In this document: in pieces, positions 20,453-30,842 of the stretch | How positions within the stretch are numbered: the stretch's first letter is position 1 | Layout of the letters: every line of letters starts with the position of its first letter | Assembly (NCBI GenBank): GCA_003194525.1 | Contig: NBIV01000032.1 | Span: forward strand, 310,001-374,000 | Reading direction: 5' to 3' | Origin: Gracilariopsis chorda | Taxonomy: Eukaryota; Rhodophyta; Florideophyceae; Gracilariales; Gracilariaceae | Length of the DNA stretch: 64,000 bases | Notes under the pieces: generated by a model | Seen by the model: the letters and a program-made list of their open reading frames with translations, nothing else | Told to the model about the DNA's origin: nothing | The model's database searches: none | Translations under genes and position numbers: made by a program

Positions 20453-21211
20453 ATGTCTAGCGAAGACGTGAATGATGAGGAGCTACTGGCGTTGTTGGAT
20501 AAAGCGGAGAAGAGGGAGGTCCCCAAGACGCCTCCAAGGACGAAGAAGGAGGAGGAAGGGAAGGGTGATGGTGAAGAGGGCAAGGGAAGGAACGTTGTTG
20601 GGTTCGGGGAGCTTGGGGTTGGGACGATGATGGGAGGGGATGGGGGGGAGGGAAGTGAGGGCGAGGGAAGTCGAGGAGGACGGGGAGGAGGAGGAGGTGG
20701 GGCGGGGCGAATGAGTCGGTTTTACCGCGATGTGAAGAAACTGGTGAGGAGCGTGGGCGGAGGGCTTAAGGAGCGTTTGGATGAGTGTATCGAGGAGGTT
20801 GTGGTGGAGATGGGGGGGATGGTGCTGAGTTCTTCAGAGGAAGGGGTGCCTATGGGTGCTGTGGCTGAGCTGCGTAGGAGGGCAAGGGAGGCTGGGGTGT
20901 GGGCGGAAATGCATGTCGATGGGGTTGTGGCGTGTGTGGGTGAGGAGCTGAGGAGACTGTGGAAGGAGAACGAGGAGATGCGTAGACGGGTTTTGGTGTT
21001 GGAGAAGCAACTTTTACTGGTTGGTAGGGCTGTGCATCTAATCGAGGAAATGCAGAAGAAGGTGTGTGATGCGGAAGGGAGAGCTGTTGTCGGGGAAGGC
21101 ACTCCTGTTACTCCCGGTCGAGGGGCTGTAAGGAAGAGGTTGGAGGAGAAGGACGACGAAGGAATAGAAGGTGAGAGTCGGTTGAAGAGGAGGCGTGGAA
21201 TGAGAGGATAA
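20453..21211 (+). CDS. Gly-rich coiled-coil protein of element B
   Basis: Intact 252-aa frame from ATG 20,453, 240 bp after the membrane-protein gene on the same strand. Residues 1-20 (MSSEDVNDEELLALLDKAEK) are acidic and helical and conserved in element A. Residues about 25-80 are charged then Gly-rich. Residues about 85-210 are long helices with heptad character (SVGGGLKERLDECIEEVVVE, LRRLWKENEEMRRRVLVLEK). The C-terminus is basic (ESRLKRRRGMRG), fitting nucleic-acid binding or a nuclear signal. No domain recognised; a structural or DNA-binding helper of the transposon is plausible. Confidence 0.6.
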   Translation: MSSEDVNDEELLALLDKAEKREVPKTPPRTKKEEEGKGDGEEGKGRNVVGFGELGVGTMMGGDGGEGSEGEGSRGGRGGGGGGAGRMSRFYRDVKKLVRSVGGGLKERLDECIEEVVVEMGGMVLSSSEEGVPMGAVAELRRRAREAGVWAEMHVDGVVACVGEELRRLWKENEEMRRRVLVLEKQLLLVGRAVHLIEEMQKKVCDAEGRAVVGEGTPVTPGRGAVRKRLEEKDDEGIEGESRLKRRRGMRG

Positions 21212-21383
21212 GGAGAAGAAGGATGGTAAGGATGGTAAGGGAGGTTTTATGTTTGGTGTTCAAGAGTGTGGGTGCCACCCAGTGAGGCTGAGAGAACAGT
21301 TGGGCTCCAAACTTTGACAATTTGAAGTTTGAAATCCACGAGATGGAAATATGTAAGTTAATTTGGGTTGCATGGGGGTGGGG

Positions 21384-21412
21384 CCGCTGGCCGCTACGCG
21401 GCCAGCGCCATT
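21384..21412. repeat. conserved subterminal GC-rich hairpin (element B)
   Basis: CCGCTGGCCGC and GCGGCCAGCG pair around a TA-containing loop, about 240 bp inside the right terminal repeat. It is the counterpart of the hairpin at 3,796-3,826 in element A. Confidence 0.65.
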
Positions 21413-21653
21413 TCGAGCCCTCTAACTAGCGTTTAGTGAGCAAAGAACTTGCTCTAAACTTGAAACTAGCGAAGTGCGGTACTAGGGACGGATGACAATA
21501 GAAAATATGAAAGAGTGATTTCCGAAAAATTTTTTTTTTTGCTTGCCAACCACCACGAACTAGCAGAATCTAGCGTTTTCGTAGTTTTTTTGAGTGATTG
21601 CCTAACAAACTTGCGATCTAGCACCCTTATCTAGCATTCCGAGAACACCGACG

Positions 21654-21846
21654 TGGTCCATCGTACGCGTGTTCTACCGTTTCCCGGTTTTACCGTTCCT
21701 CTTTACCTCCGTGGTATTTCCGAACTTCCGTCGGTCTTACACCCGACACCTGGGTACATGGAGGGCTCAACCACTGAGTCTACCTCGCAAGAGGGCAGGG
21801 ACTCGGACACCCTTCAGTGTCACCCATTTCCGGGGTTTGCACTACA
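21654..21846 (+). repeat. inverted LTR-end arm, right of element B
   Basis: Runs from TGGTCCATCGTACGCGTG to TTTGCACTACA and is the inverted partner of 14,446-14,638. The Helitron reading resumes immediately afterwards. Confidence 0.65.
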
Positions 21847-24013
21847 ACAATCCAGATGTCATAAGGAAGTAAAAGGCTCATATCAATGTTGAAAGAACCC
21901 CAAGTGGCAGCGCTGTTGCATATGTGATGAATTATGCTTTCAAAAGTGCCAAAGAACAGAAATTGGTTGTATCAAGTCGAGCGGAAAGCCAATCAGATGC
22001 ATAGAGCGATATGCTTCAAAATGAGATCAGGACGTACATGAGAGCGAGAGTGGTGGGCGCGGTTGAAGCTGCATGGAACCTCTTTTAGTTCAGGCATGTT
22101 CTCATCAATCGAATTGTACAGAAACTTAACACACATCTTCGTGGAGAGCGACCGGTTTTGATTCGAATTGTAAGACTGCCTAAACGTCTGAAGTCCTCTC
22201 TACTGGAAAGATATTTCAAACGCCCCTCCCGGTACATGTATTTGGACTACATGACATAATAAGAGACTGTATTTGTATACAATAAGCTATACCGCTCTGT
22301 ATCAGAGTCTGAATCTACTCGAGATGGAGGAAGTCCACGAATGTACGTCGTATAACCATCCGACAATGGTCCAACTGTGACTCGAATTAGATTTGCTTCT
22401 CCCGCAAATCCTGAACTCTTTGCTCTTCGAATATTGCTTATGAACTATTCATTCCGTTCCTTTGATGATCTCGGACGAGTTGGGAGCGAACATTACTCAA
22501 CCTATAGAGAAGTGGCAGTAGCCCTTGCACTATATATCAACGGTTAAGAGTACGAAACGGCTCGTGATGACGCAGTAAGATATCATTCTACTTCAGCTGA
22601 GCTGCGTTACTTGATGGTCACTTCCTTTCAACCAGGGGTCAATCCTAAAACTGTGATTGAAAGCACGAATGATCTCTAACTGAAGATATAACCGAGGGAA
22701 ACAGAGAACAAAGAAGAGAAGAACTACTTCGAAGAATCAATGAGATTTCAGACAGACATGGTGGTCAGCTTATCAGAAATGATCTATCCTTTCATCGAAC
22801 TGTATCAAAACTCCATCTCAGAGAGAACGAAATTCAATCAGCACAGGAATGAGCTGTAATACGTTGCATCTCTTCTTCGAGGGCCAGAAGAAAGTTGAAA
22901 GAGCGATGTGATGATCTGAAAAAATGCCAGAAGCAAGTTATTGACAAACTAATGAGAGACGTACAATATCGAGAGAGAATGAGAGAGTCTAAAAGACTCA
23001 ACACACACGGAAGCGATTTTTCTTACAAGGACGAGAGAAAACTGAGAGGACCTATCTCCTATTTTTGCTGAGATATATTATTGAGCACGAAGGCCTATCG
23101 GTGCAGATGAGAGCCACGACAGATATTGCGGCTGCACTATAGGAGTGCGGAAGAATTTCCATAGTTTTCTTGGATTGGGAGTCGGTGACAACATATTCTC
23201 GCAATGTAAAGAGCGTGGGACATTTTCCAAGTACGCACAACGATTACAGAGAGCAGAACTAATTCAAAAGACTGTTTTGCTGATAATTGATGAAGCTTCA
23301 ATGTGCCCAAAAATGCTCATTGAGATTATCAAAAATGTAGTGTAGGAATTGAGAAACTCTACTGAAGACTTAAGAGGCATGGTCGTAGTTATGGCCGGCT
23401 TATGTATGCATCTGCTTCTAATGGTTCCAAGAATGAAAACAGTATACGAAAGAGATGGCCTGATTGGTGTTATCTTAGAATGCCTCCTACCGCAGCTTCT
23501 ATGGTACTTTTGGGAGCTCTGGGACAGATGAGGCAAAGTTCTTCGCCTTACAGAACAGGTTCATTAAAAAGATGATCCAATGTTTTCCAAAGGTTTGCTA
23601 AATATTGGTCGTAGGACATTTCCAGCATCTGCAAGGCTTCCACTCATGTCTACATCAGGTATAAACGCAGCGTACAGCTTGCAGTGGAAATGGTTCAAAA
23701 CACAGAAGATGGAAGATGTCAAGCTCAAACGAGTGATTGAAGCGCCAACAAATTAATTAGCGGAGGAACATAACCAAAAAGCACTGGAGCACTTCGCAGG
23801 AAAGATTTTTGACCTGAAGTCTGCAATGACAATCGTTCCAAATAGAAATAAAAATGTTGAAAACGTTTACACAAATAGTATAGTTTGAAGTGGGCTGACG
23901 TATAGGTAGGCTCCAAATGGAGTCCCAAACCATCATTTGAAACTGAAAGTGGGTGTTTCTGTTATGGTTATTCAAAATTTACTTCATCATAGCTTGTTAA
24001 ATGAAAAGATGTT
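21847..24013 (+). mobile_element. Helitron fossil, piece 2 (Rep C-terminus to Pif1-type helicase)
   Basis: Plus-strand remnants continue the Helitron: SAVAYVMNYAFKSAKEQK and AAWNLF near 21,900-22,080, then VLIRIVRLPKRLKS. Helicase-type blocks follow: KTVLLIIDEASMCPKMLIEI (Walker B, about 23,270-23,330), MVVVMAG, and HLKLKVGVSVMVIQNLLHH (about 23,935-23,995), which matches the Pif1 block LKLKVGAPVMLLRNL. Stops and frame changes are frequent. The reading is interrupted at 24,013 by the LTR element and continues at 30,843. Confidence 0.7.
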
Positions 24014-24928
24014 TGTAGTGCAATACATTCCCGCGTACGGGCGATGGTGAAACTCATATCTGAGGTGTACTCAATGCGAGCGATGAAGCGGGATGCATGA
24101 ATTTTATCCCCCGTTTGCCGGGCTAATTAGCGGTCGGGTTACCCAGGGGGGTTATGGGAACATTCATATTTTGTGGTACTTGCCTGGCAAGGGTGGTGGA
24201 CACGTGGCTACAGCCCCGGCCAGGGGGCCCAAAATGGCTACTTATTTTAGTGTAGTTTAGGGGTTAATTTTACTTAGGCTAGTGCACTACCTACTGTACT
24301 GCACTGACCTAGTACTTGAGCGTCGGCCGCACGACGGCGAGCTCACTAAGAAAAGAAGACCGGGGGTTCGGCTCTGACTCTATTCGCCATGCGAAGTGTC
24401 TAACTCCTCGCGGAGGTACACCGCTTGCCCGGTAGTTTCACCCGACTCGCACCACCGAGGAGACCGTGCTCGTCGTACCCAGTGGGTTGTGACCACTCGT
24501 GGTATTCATTGTTGTCGTGTGACCGCCCGTACAGGCCCTATCTCCGCCCCAGTTTTGGGTATTGATATTACCGACGTGTGTCGTGAGACCGTCAGACCAT
24601 CTCTTCCCCTCATATCCCCTAACCGCCGCGCGGTGCGTGTTCGTGCGTGTGTATCGGCACCCTCCTCCGGGGTCTGTTCCCGCTTTCCGCACGCCCCCGT
24701 TGGGTGGTCCCTTTCCCTCTTTTGTTCCCCTGCTCGCAGGCTATTTCCGTACCAGCCGTGGTTCCGACCCGTTTTAATCCCTAAACCTCCGAGGTACATC
24801 CAGGCTCCCGACGGAGTTACACCCGTCATACGGGACACGGAGGGCTCTACCCAGCTGGGCCTACCTCTCCAAGAGAGCAAGGCTTCGAGCTGCCTTGGGT
24901 GCCTTTCCCACACCGGGATTGCACCACA
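24014..24928 (+). repeat. 5' LTR of the Ty3/gypsy fossil
   Basis: 915 bp, same length as the 3' copy, with an 11-bp terminal inversion (TGTRGTGCAAT / ATTGCACCACA). The conserved end block (CTACCCAGCTGGGCCTACCT) also marks the related LTR-like pieces at 7,062, 11,238, 14,446 and 21,654. Confidence 0.9.
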
Positions 24929-25057
24929 AGTGGTCTCCCGACCTAGAACGGGTTTGGCTTTCAATCCGGCCTGTCGGAAGTCCGCTTCCCCTTTTCCTTT
25001 TATCCCTTTTTGCTCATTCGTTGAGATTCCCAAGCCGTGGGACTGGTGAAGTAAGCC

Positions 25058-27119
25058 GTGGACGGCTATCTGCAGTATGCTGCCCACAGCTCCGAGTTCC
25101 CCCAGGAATGGTCCGCAACGGAACGCCGCAGCGGCGAGATCACGAAGGTCCGTTCCGGGACAACTACTTACCGATGCCGTCAGTCTGGAATCCCAAGGAA
25201 TCCCATCGGCAACCTCGGTGCCTCGAGCCGTGACAGCTGTGGCAACTACGCCACCTCCGGTGGTCGAAACGCCGTCGGCTGTCCCCCCGAGACCCGGGTC
25301 GCCTAAGTACCATCTCCTCGAGTCGAGAATCGACATTGCCAATGTGGCCCACGCCTCCCTCTCGCAGCAAGTTACCGAGTTGGAACGGCGATGGAGTGAC
25401 TCCCTGGCTCGGGATTATTCGGGAGATATTCGTCTCCTGAGAGCTGATGTGAATTCCATTCTGGAGTGTCTGGGTACTCCGGCTGCCTTCGTAGAAGGAT
25501 ATCGGGAGTTCGTGGAAGAAGTTAAAACCCATATGATGCGGGTAACCGGACGTATGGACACGCTGGAAGCGTTGCTCAGAGAAGACCTGAACGCTCCGAG
25601 ACAGGAGGAAGTGAAGGTCATCTCAACCCAACACCGCTCCAGTCCCCTCCCCCGTCACCCTTGAAAGAGAGTTCATCGTTATGAAGTTTCGTCAAGTTCC
25701 GACTCGGAAACAAGTTCGAGTAGCTCGTCTTCGAGATCATCGCGTGAAGAGAGAGGCCGCCATCGCGGAGAAGAACCTAGTTCGAGGGTTACCTACACCT
25801 CCCATGGAGCAATCCGTGCGCGGGAGAAAGGTCACCATCATCTCGGCTTGAAGGAATTGAAACCGACGAATCCCCTTTACAGGAAGCTGTTGTCCTATCG
25901 TTATTACCGATTGGAAGACTCTTCGGGCACTCGAAGTTCGAGAGACACCGGTCGGGTGAAGGATCTCATACGTCGTATGAATGTGACGATGCTTAAGCAG
26001 AAGTTCTCCGGTGAAGATCCGATCCTCGTGTTGGATTTTCTGGCCCGCTTTGTGCAGGAAGCAGACGTACTCGAAATGAGTGAGGCGCAGGCATACGTTG
26101 CGTTGCCCTACTTTCTTTCAGGAATGGCTGAAGATCAGTAGAACTCGGTCAGGAGTTCGTCCAGGGCCTCAGAAGGAGGTGTTACGTGCTGGCCCGAGGC
26201 TGTACACTACCTGCTCAGGTCATACGCGACGGGAACTGCAATCAGTCAAGCCATCGTGGTGGTTCGCGATACGAAACAGAAGCCTGGTGAAACGGAAACG
26301 TCGTATTCAACTCGCTTGAATAAAGCGTTTCATCGTTGTGGAAATGTGTTTACCGCTTTTGAGCGTTGCTCCATGCTGGTGGATGGTTTAGATCCTGGTA
26401 TCAGGGCACTGGTGTCCCGCTACAGGGAAGAGAAGCGCAAAGCGACGTATCTGGAACTGGTCCAGTACGCGCAGGCTGACGGTGACACCCTCAGAGCGAG
26501 AGACCCGAGGCGTCGGTCGTCGAAGGCTCTCTTCATCGAGAACGAGGCTTCCTCGGCATCTCTCCCTAACCCGGGACCACCTTCCGGATTTGCGGATAAC
26601 ATCCAGTATCTTGGCAGTCTTGAACAGTCGTTGGCAACCTCGGAACTGCCGTCCACGGTTACACCACCCGTGGCAGATCCGGCCTTTTACGCAAACCCCG
26701 GTCGGGTCCCCCCAGCCCCGCTGGCCTACGCGTCGAGCGCCACACGACACTCCCGCCCGGGATGGTCCAACCCGAAGCAACCAGCATTACAACCACAACA
26801 CCCTCAGCACCGCGGAATGATGTCCCACGCCACCGGAACACGTTCAGCCCCGCTGATTTGCTACATTTGTTACCTTGAAGGTCATACTGCGTCGCAGTGT
26901 ACCCTCCCCATTCGCGAGATGTGGAAGATCGTGGGAAATTATGAGAATCTCCCACCGGAGCATAAGGCTCGTGTCCCGAGTAATTCGTATGAAGACGCAA
27001 AGGCTGCGGTCCGGAATGCTGAACCTCGAGAAGCCGCGAAACCCGCGAACGGTAACAATCCAGACCTTTCGGAACGGTCTCAGCCGCACCGAGCGGTCGA
27101 TTCGGTCCCGAAAAACTAA
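25058..27119 (+). pseudogene. gag-like region of the LTR fossil
   Basis: Coding-like sequence for a capsid-type polyprotein: a coiled N-terminal part (ANVAHASLSQQVTELERRWS), a helical retrotransposon-gag-like stretch, a Pro-rich linker, and a zinc knuckle (CYICYLEGHTASQC, about 26,860-26,910). It is broken and is reported only as a part of the fossil. Confidence 0.6.
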
Positions 27120-27239
27120 TCTTGGGAGTCTCCCCCACGGGAGAGGTGTCTTCCAAGCCGAAGTTGAAGACGCCTGAGGCGCCACCGCTTCGATCCCCTG
27201 CCAAATCCTTACGAGGAAACTGGCTCAAGAAGACGTGAG

Positions 27240-27830
27240 CTCGGACCACTTAGTGGCTCTGCGTCGTCCGTGGATACGGTCCCGTAACCTCCGCATCCCG
27301 GATCGAGTTTTGGTAATGGCCAAGAGGAACTATAAAGTTTATAGTGACCTCGGTCTCTCTAACCAGTTCATGGTTCGTCAGTTATCTGTCCTGGATACAG
27401 GTGCCGCTCCGAACCTGATCAATATCGGGATTATTCCACCCGCCATGCGGAATTGCATTCGGAGAGGATTAGGAAGCGGAAAGACCGCAATGCGGTATCA
27501 AGTCCCAGCACTCGCAGCGTCGAGGAAAACTGACTTTGCCCGCAGGGTCGCGCCAATTTCAGGCAAGTCCCCTCACAGGGTTCTCCCCTTAAGCCCTGCC
27601 ATGACGGGTCAGTAGCTGGCTACGTACGACCAGGAGTTTGTCGTTGACCACATCGTGGATCATGTTCTGGACTCCAAAGGAGTGTGGTTTTACCAAGTCC
27701 GATGGTACGGATACTCCCCGGAAGAGAACACATGGGAGCCCATTCAGCACCTTCCTCGTTCCAAGGTGATAACCTACCACCGCCGGACGCGGTTCCCACT
27801 CCCATCCACTTTGGACATGGCCCAGGCTGG
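27240..27830 (+). pseudogene. retropepsin-like and chromodomain blocks of the LTR fossil
   Basis: A retropepsin-type motif (SVLDTGAAPNLIN) lies at about 27,385-27,425. A chromodomain follows at about 27,625-27,795 (VWFYQVRWYGYSPEENTWEP), a hallmark of the chromovirus branch, where it normally sits at the C-terminus of integrase and guides insertion to chromatin. The region is incomplete. Confidence 0.65.
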
Positions 27831-28173
27831 GTAGGACGATACACTGCACTATGCAGAAGATTCCGAAGACGGAAGAGAAGTCTCCGAAGAGAAGAGGACA
27901 CAAGAAGAGATCTGGCTACAGAAGGTTACACGAAGTAATGGACTGGATAGGGAAACCAATGGTCATTGGACGTCACACCGCCTAGCGGTCCGACCGAAGT
28001 AATGGTTTAATGAAGAATACCGCCTAGCGGTACAGCATGTAGATGCTATGAAGAAGAAAAAAAAGGAGAGTCCGAACATACGGATATAGAAGAAGGAAGT
28101 CGTTTACCACAAGCTATGGAGCGTTAAGCGCTAACCTATATCAGGTGTGTGTGCCACGGTCCAGGATCCTGAC

Positions 28174-29877
28174 TTAGGATGAGCCGCTCGTTGGCGGTTG
28201 GTAGTTCGCAGACGCGAAAGCCAATAATTCGCTCACGCTGGTGAGGTTGGAAGGCGCAACCACTCCAATGGACTGGAGGTGAGCCCTGAGGGCAACGGCC
28301 TGAGGGTCCACGGGGACCGGAGATGCGGTAGACGGAGAAGCATCTGCACTGGCGGCCATATTCCAGCCATCTGGAGCAGCCACATGCTGGCCGGATCCGT
28401 CGAGATCGTCGACCATCGCCGCTCCCGGGGCTACGGCCTCCTCCACCTCATCGGGGTCGTCATCCACCATTGGATCATCCTCGTAGGAACCGTGCCAGTC
28501 ATCGGAAAACATGAACCCAACCGGGTGGCCTCGCGGAACGGAGCGTGGTACATCGCGTAACGCTAGCGCGTGAGCCCGTGAAGTCACGGATACCTCCCAA
28601 GGGTCATAGAAGAGGAAGTTGCCAGCGTTTGGATTTCTCCGGCCTGGAGAGCGATCATGCCTGGAAGGCTCACCGTCAGGGACGTTGGAGGCTGGGACTG
28701 TATCCCAGTTAACCATATCGATGGTGTTCAGAAGGCACTGAAGCTCATCCACATTGGCTTCGGATCCCAGAGGGATATAGAGATCCAATCGGCGGATAAC
28801 CTGGCGTAGGTGAGGAGGAATGTACCACAGACGGTTCTTGTCGTACACCTCCCAGAGGAGAAACGCGGCAACGCGAGCAGCCCATTCGGCGAGGAAGAGA
28901 GTCCAGTGACCGGGATCCGGATTGTTGATTAATCGTGAACCGATGTAGCTGAGGCACGGAGGCATCTCCGCAAAGCATCCCCTCGGGACTTCGAACCTGC
29001 TCCACCAATGGGGAAGAGGTGCATACCGGCCGCGCATCGCGGATGGACGGAGCCTCTCGACCTCGAGATTTTGGTATGGTACCAGGAACCCGAAGCGGGA
29101 GCACGCCTTTCGCTCAAACCGGAGTCGGTCGAAGAAGGATCCGCGATGATTCGGACGACGAAGATATCGGAACTCTGCACGCAGAATTGGGCGCCTCCAG
29201 AGGAGCATCCCGGCTTCTATTGGAGTGGACCGGAACGGTGTAGATGGCTGGTAGGCAGCAAGGTTCTCGCAGTATGAGACTTCACCGTAGGTACGGTACC
29301 GCGAGAGGTCAAAGTTGTATTCCGTTGGTATCAGCTCATCTGGATAACTCGCGCGGGCAAGACGGTCGTAGGCGACCTTGGCCATCCCGGCACGGGCTTC
29401 ATTCAGCGTCTCGAAACCATATCTGGTGCGCTTCCGTGCGAGAAACTGTGGCTCTACCGCGATACGCGTCCTCCAGTCGAAGGAGTCGACCAAATCCCGG
29501 CCTAGTCCCCCTGGGAGCTCGCCCTCCTCTACATAGGAGTCGATGAGGTCCGAGTCGGAAACCCATGTGGGGTGGAGCCAGGGCGCACGCGAAAAGAGGA
29601 GAGCGTCTTCCCGGGGATTGCGGGCCCAAAGTGTCGATGGTGACACCCAGCCGGCGGCGGTCGCAGTGATCGGTACCGCTTGAGCGGAATTCCAGGCGGC
29701 GATACTCGGGGCGCCCGCAGGCGGGTTGTTCGGTAACGGAGTGTTGGTCATAGCAGAGAGGGGCGCAGGGTCTGTTGAAGAAGGTACTGCGGGCTGATCA
29801 GTTGTAACCGTGTTGGTACGGGGGACTGGTATCTCGGCGATTCCCTTGTCGGGACTATTTATACCCTTGCGCCTCAT
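28174..29877 (-). CDS. long antisense ORF inside the LTR fossil
   Basis: An uninterrupted minus-strand frame of 567 codons from the ATG at 29,877 (open from 29,937) to 28,174, lying between the chromodomain and the 3' LTR. Residues about 75-420 look like a folded protein rich in Trp, Arg and Tyr (LWARNPREDALLFSRAPWLH, LWEVYDKNRLWYIPPHLRQV). The C-terminal 130 residues are acidic and disordered (DDPMVDDDPDEVEEAVAPG). No known domain recognised. Antisense ORFs near the 3' LTR are known in some plant Ty3/gypsy lineages (Retand, Grande), so the position has precedent; homology to those is not claimed. It could be a captured gene or an accessory protein. Confidence 0.5.
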   Translation of the reverse strand: MRRKGINSPDKGIAEIPVPRTNTVTTDQPAVPSSTDPAPLSAMTNTPLPNNPPAGAPSIAAWNSAQAVPITATAAGWVSPSTLWARNPREDALLFSRAPWLHPTWVSDSDLIDSYVEEGELPGGLGRDLVDSFDWRTRIAVEPQFLARKRTRYGFETLNEARAGMAKVAYDRLARASYPDELIPTEYNFDLSRYRTYGEVSYCENLAAYQPSTPFRSTPIEAGMLLWRRPILRAEFRYLRRPNHRGSFFDRLRFERKACSRFGFLVPYQNLEVERLRPSAMRGRYAPLPHWWSRFEVPRGCFAEMPPCLSYIGSRLINNPDPGHWTLFLAEWAARVAAFLLWEVYDKNRLWYIPPHLRQVIRRLDLYIPLGSEANVDELQCLLNTIDMVNWDTVPASNVPDGEPSRHDRSPGRRNPNAGNFLFYDPWEVSVTSRAHALALRDVPRSVPRGHPVGFMFSDDWHGSYEDDPMVDDDPDEVEEAVAPGAAMVDDLDGSGQHVAAPDGWNMAASADASPSTASPVPVDPQAVALRAHLQSIGVVAPSNLTSVSELLAFASANYQPPTSGSS

Positions 29878-29927
29878 CTCCCCACGCCTATACTCACGTT
29901 CGTTTTCGGCCCTTAAGGAGGGGGATG

Positions 29928-30842
29928 TGTGGTGCAATACATTCCCGCGTACGGGCGATGGTGAAACTCATATCTGAGGTGTACTCGGTGCGAGCGATGA
30001 AGCAGGATGCATGAATTTTAGCCCCCGTTTGCCGGGCTAATTAGCGGTCGGGTTACCCAGGGTGGTTATGGGAACATTCATATTTTGTGGTACTTGCCTG
30101 GCAAGGGTGGTGGACACGTGGCTACAGCCCCGGCCAGGGGGCCCAAAATGGCTACTTATTTTAGTGTAGTTTAGGGGTTAATTTTACTTAGGCTAGTGCA
30201 CTACCTACTGTACTGCACTGACCTAGTACTTGAGCGTCGGCCGCACGACGGCGAGCTCACTAAGAAAAGAAGACCGGGGGTTCGGCTCTGACTCTATTCG
30301 CCATGCGAAGTGTCTAACTCCTCGCGGAGGTACACCGCTTGCCCGGTAGTTTCACCCGACTCGCACCACCGAGGAGACCGTGCTCGTCGTACCCAGTGGG
30401 TTGTGACCACTCGTGGTATTCATTGTTGTCGTGTGACCGCCCGTACAGGCCCTATCTCCGCCCCAGTTTTGGGTATTGATATTACCGACGTGTGTCGTGA
30501 GACCGTCAGACCATCTCTTCCCCTCATATCCCCTAACCGCCGCGCGGTGCGTGTGCGTGCGTGTGTATCGGCACCCTCCTCCGGGGTCTGTTCCCGCTTT
30601 CCGCACGCCCCCGTTGGGTGGTCCCTTTCCCTCTTTTGTTCCCCTGCTCGCAGGCTATTTCCGTACCAGCCGTGGTTCCGACCCGTTTTAACCCCTAAAC
30701 CTCCGAGGTACATCCAGGCTCCCGACGGAGTTACACCCGTCATACGGGACACGAAGGTCTGTACCCAGCTGGGCCTACCTCTCCAAGAGAGCAAGGCTTC
30801 GAGCTGCCTTGGGTGCCTTTCCCACACCGGGATTGCACCACA
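29928..30842 (+). repeat. 3' LTR of the Ty3/gypsy fossil
   Basis: 915 bp, about 98-99% identical by eye to the 5' LTR, preceded by a purine-rich tract ending at 29,925. Helitron sequence follows it directly. Confidence 0.9.

Larger units (their letters stand above)
14933..21650 (+). mobile_element. element B: large multi-gene DNA transposon copy
   Basis: Terminal inverted repeats CGGTGTTTTCGGAATGCTAG (14,933-14,952) and CTAGCATTCCGAGAACACCG (21,631-21,650) bound 6.7 kb. In order it holds a zinc-finger transposase remnant (+), a methyltransferase-SET gene (-), a multi-pass membrane protein (+), a Gly-rich coiled-coil protein (+) and a subterminal hairpin. Element A has the same plan but different cargo on the opposite strand. 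The transposase appears shortened, so this copy may depend on another one. Flanking target duplication of the core is not obvious because nested repeats adjoin both ends. Confidence 0.72.
24014..30842 (+). mobile_element. Ty3/gypsy-like LTR retrotransposon fossil with chromodomain (incomplete)
   Basis: Two 915-bp LTRs in the same orientation (24,014-24,928 and 29,928-30,842) start TGTAGTGCAAT or TGTGGTGCAAT and end ATTGCACCACA. They differ at about a dozen positions, so the insertion is fairly recent. Flanks ATGTT and ATTTT look like a 5-bp target duplication with one change. A TGG-initial primer-site candidate follows the 5' LTR, and a purine tract (AAGGAGGGGGA) precedes the 3' LTR. Parts seen: gag-like region with a zinc knuckle, a retropepsin-like block, a chromodomain, and a long antisense ORF. 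No reverse transcriptase, RNase H or integrase was recognised, so it is broken and cannot move alone. It lies in the Helitron helicase. Confidence 0.85.

Noticed and set aside
24506-25342. 278-codon minus-strand frame across the 5' LTR border
   Set aside because: Repeated in part in the 3' LTR and without protein-like blocks; an antisense shadow of the LTR.
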